Of a stretch of 64,000 nt of DNA, positions 8,871 to 21,183 are shown piece by piece. Position 1 is the stretch's first letter; each line of letters begins with the position of its first letter. Under the pieces are notes generated by a model. It worked only from the letters and a program-made list of their open reading frames with translations, was not told where the DNA came from and did not search any database. Source of the stretch: Alteromonas abrolhosensis. GTDB taxonomy: Bacteria; Pseudomonadota; Gammaproteobacteria; Enterobacterales; Alteromonadaceae. The stretch is taken from assembly GCF_001953635.1 (NCBI RefSeq), contig NZ_MEJH01000002.1, positions 434,001 through 498,000 on the forward strand. Reading direction: 5' to 3'. Made by a program: the position numbers and the translations under genes.

Positions 8871-10070
8871 TTAGCCAATAGAAACGGAGCGTTCAAAAAA
8901 TGTATTTACATCTATTTTGTAATCAGAGGCAACCACAGCCTTAGTAATATTAACGGTTTTATCCGAAGATAGGTCAATATCCTTGGGTGTCAGGTAATGG
9001 TTGTTGCGGACCGAATAAAAGACTTTCACAAGGGGTGTGAGGGGCGAGTCTTTCTGCTCAAGTACCATAGCTAGTCTATCATTCGACAGTAGAACCAGGC
9101 TCCCTACCGGATAAACACCTAAGCACTTAATAAACTGTTGGACGAGAGACTGGTCTAGACGCGTTGGCGCATCACTCATTAAAATAGAGAACGCCCTCTG
9201 ACTCGACATACCCGGTTTGTATACCCGATCTGCAGTTAGTGCGTCGTACATATCTGCAATGGCCAGCATTCGGCCAGCTTGGCTTATATCGTCCCCTTTG
9301 GTTCCGGCAGGATAACCTAGGCCGTCTAGTCGCTCGTGGTGCTCGCTTATTGCCTGAATGAGTGGGGGCGCAATTTCAGTACTTTTTAAGTAGTCTACAC
9401 CGTGTTTTACATGTCCCTTCATGACCTCCATCTCACTATCTGTAAGGCGGCCGGGCTTATGGAGAATCTCATCTGGGATCTTTATTTTGCCTAAGTCATG
9501 AAGAAAACCAGCATAAGAGAGGTCTTGTACCTCGTCTTCTGACATCCCTAGATAGTTAGCAAAGTTTGCCAGCAGAATAGCGACATTGAGTGAGTGCTCT
9601 AGTAAATAGTCGTCTTTTTCACGAATTTTGGTCAAACAAAGTAATGCATCGGGGTTTCTATCTACCGAGGCGACTAGTTTGCTTGAAAATGCTTTAGGAA
9701 TACTTGCATCAAACGGCATCTCTTTTTGAACACTGGCAAGCAGCAGCTTCTGGATAGCTTTCCCTTGTTTATGCAGTTTTTCAGCTCTAACAAGCTCATT
9801 TTCAAGCGACACTTTTTTTGATTTTACTGAATCAGTAGAAGTCGGAGTAGGGCACGTTTCAGCCGCAGAAGAAGACTCTCGTTCTCCAACGTTAAATGCT
9901 TTATCCGTATCAATTGCCAGCGTTTTTACACCGCGTTTTTTAAGTGCAGTTATCACATCATCTGACGTAACACGTCCTTGGCTTTTTACCTTAAGAGCAC
10001 CTTTCTGCTCTAATATTTGATGAACAAACATTCCTGGCACTAGCTGATCAATAGTAATCTTTTTTATCAT
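8871..10070 (-). CDS. HD-GYP domain cyclic-di-GMP phosphodiesterase with DUF3391
   Basis: Cytoplasmic 399-residue protein predicted to hydrolyse cyclic di-GMP. The N-terminal domain (MIKKITIDQLVPGMFVHQI onward) is DUF3391, the usual partner of HD-GYP. The catalytic domain has HDLGK at 191-195 and HHERLDGLGYP at 244-254, so both the metal-binding HD and the GYP triad are intact. A low-complexity Ser/Thr segment near residues 66-85 links the two. No membrane segment or sensor is visible. Control of motility or adhesion is inferred from the family only. Confidence 0.92.
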   Translation of the reverse strand: MIKKITIDQLVPGMFVHQILEQKGALKVKSQGRVTSDDVITALKKRGVKTLAIDTDKAFNVGERESSSAAETCPTPTSTDSVKSKKVSLENELVRAEKLHKQGKAIQKLLLASVQKEMPFDASIPKAFSSKLVASVDRNPDALLCLTKIREKDDYLLEHSLNVAILLANFANYLGMSEDEVQDLSYAGFLHDLGKIKIPDEILHKPGRLTDSEMEVMKGHVKHGVDYLKSTEIAPPLIQAISEHHERLDGLGYPAGTKGDDISQAGRMLAIADMYDALTADRVYKPGMSSQRAFSILMSDAPTRLDQSLVQQFIKCLGVYPVGSLVLLSNDRLAMVLEQKDSPLTPLVKVFYSVRNNHYLTPKDIDLSSDKTVNITKAVVASDYKIDVNTFFERSVSIG

Positions 10071-10139
10071 GTTATTCGCACTGCACTATTTTAATCGCCA
10101 TTTATTCGCTAACTACTCTCAATTTAGATAAGAGAGGCT

Positions 10140-10478
10140 TCAGTACTCTAACTCTATAAGCAAAGTGTGTAAATCTGGCTTCCAACCAAACTGTGTCATA
10201 TTAACACGGTAGTTTTTTACTACGACACCTTCTTCTATTAAACGCTCTCGCTGCTCGTTTGCCTTGTCAGAGCCTGCGGGAAATGCAATCTTACCATCTG
10301 AACGCAATACGCGGTGCCAATTGCAATTGCTATTAATTTCTCTAAGACACTTACCCATCATTCTAGCTCTGCCAGGTAATCCGCATAGATCTGCGAGCAG
10401 GGCGTAACTTACCACACACCCTTCAGGCACAAAAGAAAGCGTTTTCTCAACTCTAAATTGTACTGCGACCTCTGGCAT
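10140..10478 (-). CDS. Alkyltransferase-like protein (ATL, MGMT-related)
   Basis: A 112-residue protein with only the C-terminal DNA-binding domain of O6-alkylguanine-DNA alkyltransferase: helix-turn-helix with VVSYALLADLCGLPGRARMMG, then CNWHRVLRSDGKIAF. The active-site motif PCHR of true methyltransferases is replaced by NWHR, with Trp54 in the place of the acceptor cysteine. This is characteristic of ATL proteins, which bind alkylated DNA and hand it to nucleotide excision repair rather than dealkylating it. Single gene, divergent from the DTW gene. Confidence 0.88.
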   Translation of the reverse strand: MPEVAVQFRVEKTLSFVPEGCVVSYALLADLCGLPGRARMMGKCLREINSNCNWHRVLRSDGKIAFPAGSDKANEQRERLIEEGVVVKNYRVNMTQFGWKPDLHTLLIELEY

Positions 10479-10558
10479 ATTGTATATTATCCTATCTGTT
10501 AAGTTACTTATTCAGTAAGTGATATAAACGCTAAAGAAAAGAATTGAGAAGTTGGGTA

Positions 10559-11140
10559 ATGCGCCTTTATTGTGACCACTGTGGATACCCTCAAAAAACG
10601 TGTATATGTTCGGACATTAATGCCGTGAGCACATCGTTAGAGATCGTGATTATCCAACATGAAAAGGAGGCTAGTCATGCAAAAAATACTGCCCGCCTGA
10701 TCACTTTGTGTATACCGACCACACGAATAGTTCTCGCTAATGATAGCATTGCTATGCAATCACTATCTGAACAATGCTTGCTTAAGCGCACCGCGTTAAT
10801 TTATCCAAGTGAAGAAAGTACTCCTATTGAAAAAACTGCCCCCACCGTGCTCAGTCAAATCGATACGTTAATACTTCTGGATGGCAGTTGGAAACAAGCG
10901 TTTGGATTAGTTAAACAAAACCCATGGCTTACAGAATTGCAGAACTTTCACTTCACTTCTGCGCCACCTTCTAACTACTCGATTCGTCACACCACATTAA
11001 ATAAGGCGCTTTCTACCCTCGAAGCAACCGCTTATGCAATACAGTGCATAGAAAAAACCGATGTTTCAGGGCTCCATAACGCACAGAGAGCCTTGCAGAA
11101 TCTATGGCAGGGGCCAACGTCTCATAGAAGACAATTATAG
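10559..11140 (+). CDS. DTW-domain tRNA-uridine aminocarboxypropyltransferase
   Basis: Family of enzymes that transfer the aminocarboxypropyl group of S-adenosylmethionine to uridine in tRNA (acp3U; TapT/TuaA in E. coli). The 193-residue protein starts with a CDHCGYPQKTCIC cysteine cluster (Cys5, 8, 15, 17). It continues through HEKEASHAKNTARL and has the signature DGSW at 108-111 (the DxTW variant), followed by SIRHTTLNKALSTLEA. The ATG is preferred over a TTG five codons upstream. Family certain, precise tRNA target inferred. Confidence 0.85.
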   Translation: MRLYCDHCGYPQKTCICSDINAVSTSLEIVIIQHEKEASHAKNTARLITLCIPTTRIVLANDSIAMQSLSEQCLLKRTALIYPSEESTPIEKTAPTVLSQIDTLILLDGSWKQAFGLVKQNPWLTELQNFHFTSAPPSNYSIRHTTLNKALSTLEATAYAIQCIEKTDVSGLHNAQRALQNLWQGPTSHRRQL

Positions 11141-11163
11141 CGCTAAGCCCTACCTAGAACCCG

Positions 11164-11763
11164 CTACGCCTTCATCGGAATATAACCATTCTGGTTTTTA
11201 ATTAAATTAATCCAATTTCGTATCGAAGGATAAGCTGACAGGTCAAATCCACCTTCATGCGCAACGTGGGTATAAGCAAACAGAGAGATATCTGCAAGGG
11301 TAATGGTATCACCCGTTAGAAATGGCATTTTTTTAAGTTGTTGCTCCATCACCGCCAGCGCGCGATAGCCACCCGCTTGTTTTGATTCATATTCTGCTTT
11401 TCTGTCATCTGGCAGCCCTAAATACACGTTAATATAACGAGCAACGGCAATATAGGGTTCGTGGCTGTACTGTTCGAAAAACTGCCATTGTAAAAGCTGT
11501 GCAAAATGATAAGGCGAAGAAGGCACGAAAGGCGTATTTGATGCGAGGTAGTGCATGATGGCATTGGACTCTGAAAGTACTCTTCCATCGTCTAACTCAA
11601 GTAGCGGTATTTTCCCGTTCGGAGATTTCTCAAGAAAAGAAGGACTTCTTGTTTCTCCTTTCATTATATCTACATCAACCCATTCGCAAGTCTTACCCAG
11701 TAATGAAAGGAGTAACTGAAGCTTGTAGCAATTTCCAGAACGCTTGTCGCCGTATATTCGCAT
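11164..11763 (-). CDS. Glutathione S-transferase family protein
   Basis: Cytoplasmic 199-residue GST-fold protein. Residues 1-75 form the thioredoxin-like domain, with SGNCYKLQLLLSLLGK at the N-terminus, the cis-Pro in GKIPLLEL and SESNAIMHYLA, the glutathione-contacting region. The rest is the all-helical domain with TLADISLFAYTHVA. The catalytic Ser/Cys is likely in the SGNC segment. Physiological substrate unknown. It converges with the DTW gene and ends 23 bp from it. Confidence 0.88.
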   Translation of the reverse strand: MRIYGDKRSGNCYKLQLLLSLLGKTCEWVDVDIMKGETRSPSFLEKSPNGKIPLLELDDGRVLSESNAIMHYLASNTPFVPSSPYHFAQLLQWQFFEQYSHEPYIAVARYINVYLGLPDDRKAEYESKQAGGYRALAVMEQQLKKMPFLTGDTITLADISLFAYTHVAHEGGFDLSAYPSIRNWINLIKNQNGYIPMKA

Positions 11764-11860
11764 AAGGTAAGTTCCTTAAATGTAGAAATTTAAACAGCCA
11801 TAGCCTTTCACCACGTTGGTGTAATACAAACTAGCAAAACAGCAAAATTCATTACACTTA

Positions 11861-12715
11861 TTATAATTTCCATGAAGACTTTGGGTCGCAGAGCGTTTCT
11901 TTTACATGCAATAAGTGCTCTATTTCTTTACTTTTCTCTTCAACCAAGCTTTGTTTTATTAGCTGCGCTATTGTCTTATCAATTTCTTTCGCCACAGCTA
12001 GTTTTATCTTTTTAACTTGATGGTGAAAATATATAAGAGGAGTGAACAGAAATACTACAAAAAACGCAAACAAGCAGGAAATAAAAATTGCATCAAAGAG
12101 GTGAATTGGCTGATTTATCCAAAAAACGGGAATGACCAAAAATACCATCGACGTCGTTATTACTGTTGTTACGGTAAGGCTTATTACGTACTTATAAAGC
12201 TTTAATTTCCCCATAGCATCAACAGTATCATCGGACAAAAACTTCCATAAGTACCTGTTAACTGTTGTCAGTTGCATAATAAAAAGAGACAGAAGCAACC
12301 AAAAGGGTATCGCGCTCATTGCAACAATAAACACTTCCTTTTCGTGTATTCGCTCTATAACACCTTCCGATATCATGTATAGCAGAGGCATTATAAAACC
12401 TATTGATATCGCCCATATGAGTTGCTTTTTAAATCGTTCTGATAATATTCTTCGGTGTAACCCAAAATCATTGTGCTTTTTAATAACATGCAAAGCTAAA
12501 AGAAGGTTATTAGCCACTTTTTGTTGAAGTATTCTGATTGATAACAGGAACACTCCACTGAGCAGTGATGTTCCCATAGCTGTATTAAAGTCTCGTTGTG
12601 CATCACTTGATTCCACTGGAAATTTAATAGTTCCAGAAATGTAATGCAAACCAACCATAAATAGGATTAGCAGTATTGGGTACATTAGGTTGTCGAATAA
12701 AACAGTGCGTTTCAT
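11861..12715 (-). CDS. Unknown polytopic membrane protein, paralogue B of a tandem pair
   Basis: I do not recognise this family. The protein (284 residues from the ATG used here) has about six hydrophobic helices and a lysine/glutamate-rich C-terminal tail of about 50 residues predicted to be helical or coiled-coil (KLAVAKEIDKTIAQLIKQ). Its first 60 residues align with the upstream gene: HYISGTIKFPVES..RDFNTAMGTSLLSG against HYFSGALALPIKES.LRDFNTAIGMSLLSG. That match fixes the start at MKRTVLF; an earlier ATG would overlap the upstream gene by 52 bp and adds no homologous sequence. Both genes are AT-rich and lie in one transcript direction, 41 bp apart. A membrane role is all that can be said. 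Confidence 0.7.
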   Translation of the reverse strand: MKRTVLFDNLMYPILLILFMVGLHYISGTIKFPVESSDAQRDFNTAMGTSLLSGVFLLSIRILQQKVANNLLLALHVIKKHNDFGLHRRILSERFKKQLIWAISIGFIMPLLYMISEGVIERIHEKEVFIVAMSAIPFWLLLSLFIMQLTTVNRYLWKFLSDDTVDAMGKLKLYKYVISLTVTTVITTSMVFLVIPVFWINQPIHLFDAIFISCLFAFFVVFLFTPLIYFHHQVKKIKLAVAKEIDKTIAQLIKQSLVEEKSKEIEHLLHVKETLCDPKSSWKL

Positions 12716-12756
12716 ATGCTTAATCGTATTAGCTGGCTCGTTGTTACCTATCAAAC

Positions 12757-13689
12757 TTAGGAAACAAAGAGCGCTAAACTCCACATTATTGTTATGAAAG
12801 ACAGGCAAGCGATTAACCTTACCTTATCCCTTCTCTCGAATAGTCTCATTGAAAGAACACTTAACCTTTCCAACTCTTGCTCACATCTTTCATATTGCTT
12901 TAGCTTGTCAGACGAAATCTTACATTCCATTTCCTCTACAAGTTTACCGCTTACGTTCGACTTCTCCTTTACCCATTGAGACTTTAACCTCACAACAGGA
13001 AAAAAGAGATAAACACCGATTACTACCGAAAATAAAAGCGTCATCAAAATGTCGTAGATTGGAATATTTTTTCCTAACCAAAAAATGGGGAACAGTGAAA
13101 TAGCGCCTAACGAGAGGGTAGCATTCACAAAGGAAAGTCTTGCTAAAGAAGAAAGTGAGTTTAAGTGATCGTAATAGTTCTCGGTTTGGCTAAGTACGTG
13201 ATCTTTTAGGTAGCTAACATTCGATGAAGATTGCGCTAGAAAAAGAAAGAACAAAAACCAAAATAAAACGGCGCAGATCGTTATTACATATTGGTAAAAC
13301 TTTACATCGTTAAGAAGAAGGTTCTCTACAAGGACATATACAACAGTATTTAAGATGGCGATAAATAGGCAATTAGCGGATTGTAGTTGGAACTTGCTTG
13401 ATAACTTTTGCCTGTGCTGATTCAAATGACTCAACTGACTTGTTTTTACAAGGATTGAGATCAAAGTACTTACTACATTTTTGTGATTTAGCTGAATACA
13501 AAACCAAAAATAGCCTGATAGTAAACTCATACCTATTGCTGTGTTGAAGTCTCTTAGGCCGCTCTCTTTAATAGGTAAAGCTAATGCTCCCGAGAAGTAA
13601 TGCACCATAAGGAGCGCAGCAACCAACAATGCTGGATACAGTCCTATAAATGCACCGTTGTGTACATTAGCGTAGGGATTGAGCTTCAT
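12757..13689 (-). CDS. Unknown polytopic membrane protein, paralogue A of a tandem pair
   Basis: Unrecognised 310-residue membrane protein. Hydrophobic segments: GLYPALLVAALLMVHYFSG, the FNTAIG..LLSGYFWF helix, two helices near residues 100-150, two near 190-240, then a charged helical stretch (KLVEEMECKISSDKLKQYE) and a final hydrophobic segment at the extreme C-terminus. The downstream gene is a diverged copy lacking that last segment. The charged cytoplasmic-type helix following the membrane block suggests a partner-binding or multimerising domain (inference). The upstream region contains a tandem AGTGTACT repeat at 13747-13762. No enzyme motif is visible. Confidence 0.7.
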   Translation of the reverse strand: MKLNPYANVHNGAFIGLYPALLVAALLMVHYFSGALALPIKESGLRDFNTAIGMSLLSGYFWFCIQLNHKNVVSTLISILVKTSQLSHLNQHRQKLSSKFQLQSANCLFIAILNTVVYVLVENLLLNDVKFYQYVITICAVLFWFLFFLFLAQSSSNVSYLKDHVLSQTENYYDHLNSLSSLARLSFVNATLSLGAISLFPIFWLGKNIPIYDILMTLLFSVVIGVYLFFPVVRLKSQWVKEKSNVSGKLVEEMECKISSDKLKQYERCEQELERLSVLSMRLFERRDKVRLIACLSFITIMWSLALFVS

Positions 13690-13861
13690 TAATAATATTT
13701 TTTTACTAGCAGATAAAGTAACGCACCTAAGCCGTATTTCTAACTCAGTGTACTAGTGTACTTTTGATCAAAGATAACCTCACAACCTTAAGCGCTAATA
13801 ACAATGTAAGCAATAAAAATAAACGCAATGGAACGTGAACGACCACTTTTCGTTCGGCAAT

Positions 13862-13889
13862 AAAAAACCCGCCAAAAGGCGGGTTTTTT
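13862..13889 (-). terminator. Terminator of the atp operon (bidirectional form)
   Basis: CCCGCC-AAAA-GGCGGG stem flanked by six A and six T, so it can act on both strands. It lies 15 bp beyond the atpC stop and also shields the atp operon from the membrane-protein promoter side. Confidence 0.92.
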
Positions 13890-13903
13890 CAAAGCTGTGC
13901 TTT

Positions 13904-14317
13904 TTACTTGCGTAACTTCTGAATAAGACGAAGTTGAGCAATAGCTTCTGCAAGCTCGTGAGCTGCTTCAGCATAATTAAAGTCAGCGCCTGGGTTGGCG
14001 ATGTGCTCTTCTGCACGTCGTTTGGCTTCTTCTGCTGCCTGCTCGTCAAGATCTTCAGCTCGAACCGCGGTATCAGCCAGTACGGTAACGTTGCCAGGCT
14101 GTACTTCTAGTACACCACCAGCAACATAAATTACTTCTTCTTCACCGTGCTGTTTAACCAAACGCACCATACCAGGTTTAATAGCAGAGATAAGTGGCGC
14201 GTGCCCTGGGTGAATACCCAGCTCACCTTCGCTACCTGTCACCTGAATCGTTTCAACGCGACCTGAGAAAATCGCTTTCTCGGCGCTTACTACGTCCAAA
14301 TGTACTGTCATTGCCAT
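13904..14317 (-). CDS. atpC: F1F0 ATP synthase epsilon subunit
   Basis: Last gene of the atp operon; central-stalk subunit that couples rotation and can inhibit ATP hydrolysis. The 137 residues are the usual length. The N-terminal beta-sandwich shows [33 protein letters not shown] and [19 protein letters not shown]; the C-terminal helical hairpin is rich in Ala/Glu. GGAGG precedes the start. Confidence 0.97.
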   Translation of the reverse strand: MAMTVHLDVVSAEKAIFSGRVETIQVTGSEGELGIHPGHAPLISAIKPGMVRLVKQHGEEEVIYVAGGVLEVQPGNVTVLADTAVRAEDLDEQAAEEAKRRAEEHIANPGADFNYAEAAHELAEAIAQLRLIQKLRK

Positions 14318-14377
14318 GTGAACCTCCTGATTAGGTACGTTAGCATGATGCTAGGCTAGCTGTTGCTAGCCCCGTCA

Positions 14378-15775
<1,398 letters not shown>

Positions 15776-15796
15776 TTATCTCTTTTAAACCTTTGC

Positions 15797-16657
15797 CTAC
15801 ACCGCTGCGGCACCGCTCACAATCTCACTGATTTCTTGTGTGATTGCAGCCTGACGCGCTTTGTTATATACCAGTTGTAACTCATCAATGAGGTTACCGG
15901 CGTTGTCGGTTGCTGCCTTCATGGCAACCATTCGCGCAGCTTGTTCTGACGCCGCGTTTTCTACAACACCCTGATACACCTGAGACTCAATGTAACGAAC
16001 CATTAGTGCTTCCAAAATTTCTTTTGGATCTGGCTCGTAGATGTAGTCCCAACGATGTTGATATTCTTCGTCTTCTGACTTTGGCAAAGGCAATAACTGA
16101 TTGATCACAGGTTTCTGTGTCATGGTGTTAACGAAGTCATTGAATACCAAGAATACTCGGTCAATTTGTCCTTCGTCGTACGCTTTAAGCATAACGCGTA
16201 CAACACCCACTACATCGCTCACAGACGGCTTGTCACCTAAACCAGATTCAGCAGCAAGCAACTTGCCACCAAAGCGGTTGAAGAAACTGCACGCTTTAGA
16301 ACCTAATGCAGCGAAATCCACTTCTACACCCTGTTCACGCCATTTTTTGACGTCTTGAGTGACGAGCTTAAATTCATTGGTGTTCAAGCCACCACATAAG
16401 CCTCGGTCAGTGGAAATCACAATGTAACCGACTCGCTTGACTTCACGCTCTTCCAAATAAGGATGGCGATATTCAAGGTTACCGTTTGCAATGTGACCAA
16501 TCACTTTAAGCATATTTTGTGCATATGGACGGCCAGAAGCCATGCGTTCCTGCGCCTTTTTCATTTTAGACGCAGCAACCATTTCCATCGCACTGGTAAT
16601 CTTCTGAGTATTTTTGATACTCCCAATCTTACCTTTTATTTCTTTACCGCTGGCCAT
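15797..16657 (-). CDS. atpG: F1F0 ATP synthase gamma subunit
   Basis: Rotor shaft of F1, 286 residues. The N-terminal helix [25 protein letters not shown] and C-terminal helix with [21 protein letters not shown] form the coiled-coil that turns inside the alpha3beta3 ring. [11 protein letters not shown] marks the Rossmann-like domain. Length and ends match the family. Confidence 0.98.
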   Translation of the reverse strand: MASGKEIKGKIGSIKNTQKITSAMEMVAASKMKKAQERMASGRPYAQNMLKVIGHIANGNLEYRHPYLEEREVKRVGYIVISTDRGLCGGLNTNEFKLVTQDVKKWREQGVEVDFAALGSKACSFFNRFGGKLLAAESGLGDKPSVSDVVGVVRVMLKAYDEGQIDRVFLVFNDFVNTMTQKPVINQLLPLPKSEDEEYQHRWDYIYEPDPKEILEALMVRYIESQVYQGVVENAASEQAARMVAMKAATDNAGNLIDELQLVYNKARQAAITQEISEIVSGAAAV

Positions 16658-16715
16658 GACTATCTCTCCGATTACTCAACGAATTGCGCTGGTGGTTAAA
16701 CACCAGCACCATTGA

Positions 16716-18257
16716 TTACCAAGTTTGTGTCGCTTTAAAGTTTGTTAAAGCGTCGTTCAACTTAGAGGCAATCTCGTCGTTGTAGTTACCTGATTCGTTG
16801 ATAGTCTTCATAAGGTCAGCGTGTTCGCTGTTCATGTAAGAGTGAAGAGCAGCTTCAAAATCTAGGATTTTGTTAAGCTCGATACCCTTAAGGAAACCTT
16901 TTTCTACCGCGAACAGTGATACACCCATATCAGCAATTGAAAGTGGTGCGTACTGCTTCTGCTTCATTAGCTCAGTTACGCGCTCACCGTGCTCAAGTTG
17001 CTCACGAGTTGCGTCATCAAGGTCAGAAGCAAACTGCGAGAATGCCGCAAGTTCACGATACTGAGCTAGGGCTAGACGGATACCGCCACCCAACTTCTTG
17101 ATGATTTTAGTCTGTGCAGCACCACCAACACGAGATACCGAGATACCAGCGTTAACCGCTGGACGGATACCTGCGTTAAACAAGTCAGTTTCTAGGAAGA
17201 TCTGACCGTCGGTAATTGAGATTACGTTAGTTGGTACGAATGCAGATACGTCACCAGCTTGCGTTTCGATAATTGGAAGCGCAGTCAATGAACCTGTCTT
17301 ACCTTTCACTTCGCCGTTTGTGTAACGCTCAACGTATTGTTCGTTTACACGTGCAGCACGTTCTAGTAGACGTGAGTGAAGGTAGAATACGTCACCTGGG
17401 TAAGCTTCACGGCCTGGTGGACGCTTAAGTAGTAGTGAGATTTGACGGTAAGCAACAGCTTGCTTAGACAAATCATCATATACGATTAGCGCGTCTTCAC
17501 CGCGGTCACGGAAGAATTCACCCATAGTACAACCAGAGTAAGGCGCTAGGTATTGAAGCGCAGCAGACTCAGATGCAGATGCTGCAACCACGATAGTGTG
17601 GTCAAGTGCACCGTGCTCTTCTAGTTTACGTACTACGTTAGCGATAGTAGATGCTTTCTGACCAACCGCTACGTACACACACTTAATGCCTGTACCTTTT
17701 TGGTTGATGATAGCGTCAACAGCCATTGCTGTTTTACCACACTGACGGTCACCGATGATAAGCTCACGCTGACCACGACCTACTGGGATCATGGCATCAA
17801 CTGACTTATAACCAGTTTGTACTGGCTGGTCTACCGATTGACGCTCGATTACGCCAGGTGCAATTTTTTCAACTGGTTCGAAACCAGCTGCATCGATTGC
17901 GCCTTTACCATCGATAGGCTCACCTAGTGTGTTTACAACACGACCTAGTAGTGCGTTACCTACTGGTACTTCAAGAATACGACCAGTAGATTGTACTTTA
18001 TCGCCTTCTTTAAGGTCCGCATAAGGACCCATAACAACTGCACCTACAGAGTCTCGCTCAAGGTTTAGTGCAATTGCGTAACGGCTTCCAGGAAGCTCGA
18101 TCATTTCACCTTGCATTACATCGGCAAGGCCATGAATGCGGATAATACCGTCTGTTACTGCGACGATAGTACCTTCATTACGTGCTTCACTGCTTACATT
18201 GAACTGTTCAATTCTTTTCTTGATCAGTTCAGCAATTTCAGTGGAATTAAGTTGCAT
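16716..18257 (-). CDS. atpA: F1F0 ATP synthase alpha subunit
   Basis: Non-catalytic nucleotide-binding subunit of F1, 513 residues, the exact family length. The P-loop GDRQCGKT is at 169-176 and the arginine-finger segment [14 protein letters not shown] is present. The N-terminal amphipathic helix ([16 protein letters not shown]), which docks to delta, is intact. Confidence 0.99.
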   Translation of the reverse strand: MQLNSTEIAELIKKRIEQFNVSSEARNEGTIVAVTDGIIRIHGLADVMQGEMIELPGSRYAIALNLERDSVGAVVMGPYADLKEGDKVQSTGRILEVPVGNALLGRVVNTLGEPIDGKGAIDAAGFEPVEKIAPGVIERQSVDQPVQTGYKSVDAMIPVGRGQRELIIGDRQCGKTAMAVDAIINQKGTGIKCVYVAVGQKASTIANVVRKLEEHGALDHTIVVAASASESAALQYLAPYSGCTMGEFFRDRGEDALIVYDDLSKQAVAYRQISLLLKRPPGREAYPGDVFYLHSRLLERAARVNEQYVERYTNGEVKGKTGSLTALPIIETQAGDVSAFVPTNVISITDGQIFLETDLFNAGIRPAVNAGISVSRVGGAAQTKIIKKLGGGIRLALAQYRELAAFSQFASDLDDATREQLEHGERVTELMKQKQYAPLSIADMGVSLFAVEKGFLKGIELNKILDFEAALHSYMNSEHADLMKTINESGNYNDEIASKLNDALTNFKATQTW

Positions 18258-18270
18258 GCTCTTATCCCCG

Positions 18271-18804
18271 TTATGCTTGCAACGCGTCTGCTAGACGGTT
18301 CAATTTCGACTTTACGGAACCATCAATAACTGTATCGCCGGCATTAATTACCATTCCAGCGATCAGGGCAGGGTCCACGTTACAATTAAGCTTCACTTTA
18401 CGTGCCAAACGTTTTTCCAAAGATGCAACCAACTCATTTTGTTGTGCATCGGTCAGCGTAGTTGCTGAGGTTACGTCCACTTCTATTTCTTTGTCGTAAT
18501 CTGCTTTAAATGCATCAAACAAAGTAGAAATTTCAGGCAACGCGGCTAAACGTTTATTTTCAGCCAAAACCTTAACTAGGTTTTGGCCGTGTTCGTCGAG
18601 TTGCTCACCACAAACATTGTTAAAAATGTCGGCAAGCGTGTCAGCGGCAACCGCACCAGACAAAAGCTGGTGCATGTCATCGTTCGCTGCTACAGCGCCT
18701 GCAAAGGCGAGCATTTCTTGCCATTTTGCAACGGCATCTTTCTCGACAGCAAAATCGAAAGCAGCTTTAGCATAAGGACGAGCAACGGTTGTCAATTCAG
18801 ACAT
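18271..18804 (-). CDS. atpH: F1F0 ATP synthase delta subunit
   Basis: Peripheral-stalk subunit joining the top of F1 to subunit b. 177 residues, starting [18 protein letters not shown], the family N-terminal signature, and ending with [22 protein letters not shown]. 13 bp upstream of atpA in the same operon. Confidence 0.98.
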   Translation of the reverse strand: MSELTTVARPYAKAAFDFAVEKDAVAKWQEMLAFAGAVAANDDMHQLLSGAVAADTLADIFNNVCGEQLDEHGQNLVKVLAENKRLAALPEISTLFDAFKADYDKEIEVDVTSATTLTDAQQNELVASLEKRLARKVKLNCNVDPALIAGMVINAGDTVIDGSVKSKLNRLADALQA

Positions 18805-18818
18805 GGCTCATCTCCCTA

Positions 18819-19289
18819 TTAAAGCTCAGCGACAAGTTTTTCAACAATGTCGTTTTGTGCGTTTGCATCGATTTCACGTTGTAAGATTTGCTGTGCGCCA
18901 GCTACTGCAAGTGCAGAAACCTGCTTGCGCAAATCTTCTTTGGCACGATTGCGTTCAGCTTCAATCTCGGCATAACCAGAAGCGATAATCTTCTCGCGTT
19001 CCGCATGGCCTTTTTGCGTTTCTTCGTCAACCAATTGGTTGGCACGCTTTTTAGCCTGCTCGATAATTTCAGCTGCTTGCGCTTTCGCATCTTTCAATTG
19101 CTCAGTAGCTTTCACTTGAGCAAGCTCTAGGTCTTTCTCTGCACGCTCAGAAGCTTCAAGCCCATCGGCAATCTTCTTCTGACGTTCTTCAATCGCTGCC
19201 ATTAGTGGAGGCCATACATATTTCATGCAGAACACCACGAACACAGCGAAGGCGATTAATTGACCAATAAAAGTGGCGTTAAAATTCAC
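18819..19289 (-). CDS. atpF: F1F0 ATP synthase subunit b
   Basis: Peripheral stalk, 156 residues. One N-terminal membrane helix ([21 protein letters not shown]) is followed by a long charged right-handed coiled coil ([23 protein letters not shown] repeats), ending near the delta-binding tail. Length equals E. coli subunit b. Located between atpE and atpH. Confidence 0.98.
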   Translation of the reverse strand: MNFNATFIGQLIAFAVFVVFCMKYVWPPLMAAIEERQKKIADGLEASERAEKDLELAQVKATEQLKDAKAQAAEIIEQAKKRANQLVDEETQKGHAEREKIIASGYAEIEAERNRAKEDLRKQVSALAVAGAQQILQREIDANAQNDIVEKLVAEL

Positions 19290-19334
19290 AATCGCCCCTC
19301 CTCTTAAAGTTCGCTAAAAAAGTGTTTAGTAGAA

Positions 19335-19556
<222 letters not shown>

Positions 19557-19655
19557 TTACGTCTCCGATTTAAGTTAAATTTAAAGTTAATGTTTAAAAG
19601 TCAAACTCTGTAAAAACGGTGTCGATTAAAAATCAAAACCGACACCCGTTAATGC

Positions 19656-20492
<837 letters not shown>

Positions 20493-20590
20493 TTAACCCA
20501 AGTTGTAAAGTGTAAAAATTTGGTGACTGGTTCTTTAGTCTCAATCGGTCGATTACGTTGTTTTCGTTATCGCAACGCCTCGCGTTGTCT

Positions 20591-20998
20591 TTATTCTTTC
20601 GTACCGTAGTGAAACATGGCTAGCCCGTGGCTAGCGGTTGTAATCACGAATGCCATGAAAATTTCTAATGGCGCGGCATTTAAGCCTTTAAAAGCAATTA
20701 CAAATAAAATGATTGTCAGTGCCAGCTTCAATTTTAAGCCTTGGCTAAAACTCCGTGCAACAAGGTCGTTTTTACTGGCACCTGCGTAGCGAAACGCGAA
20801 AGCCATAAAAACACTGTTAGGCAGTATACTAATTAAAGCACCTGCCGCTGCCGACATGGCGGAATGACTTCCTCCTGCGGCAGCTGCGAAAGCGGTAACG
20901 AATAGGGCCGTGACTGCCTGAAAAAGTAGCCCTTTCTTGGCGAGTTCTAACCCGCGTTTTGCTAACTTGTTCGTCACTTTTACTCGCAGCTTGTTCAC
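20591..20998 (-). CDS. atpI: ATP synthase accessory protein AtpI
   Basis: First gene of the operon, a small membrane protein of 135 residues thought to help c-ring assembly or magnesium supply. Four hydrophobic segments are visible, with the basic N-terminus and PNSVFMAFAFRYAGA typical of AtpI. It lies 185 bp downstream of parB; the operon promoter is expected in that gap. AtpI is poorly conserved, so the assignment leans on context. Confidence 0.9.
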   Translation of the reverse strand: MNKLRVKVTNKLAKRGLELAKKGLLFQAVTALFVTAFAAAAGGSHSAMSAAAGALISILPNSVFMAFAFRYAGASKNDLVARSFSQGLKLKLALTIILFVIAFKGLNAAPLEIFMAFVITTASHGLAMFHYGTKE

Positions 20999-21183
20999 GT
21001 CTTACAAAAAGCGTCAGAAGTATACTGTTTTACCGACAATTTTCAACAGTACAACGCTTTTTGAAAGTTATTCTGAAAATTTTCTATTGCTATAACCGGA
21101 AAGGAGAGTGTCCGGTGTTAGCACCGAACAGCGTATCAATTGCGGGTAGGCAAAGGAACCACCTTAATTCTTTTTGTTATAAC

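Noticed and set aside
12716-12808. Longer N-terminus for membrane paralogue B, overlapping paralogue A by 52 bp
   Set aside because: The alignment between the two paralogues begins at the internal Met; the extra residues have no counterpart.
13747-13762. Tandem AGTGTACT repeat upstream of membrane paralogue A
   Set aside because: Only two 8-bp copies; could be chance and no regulator is encoded nearby.
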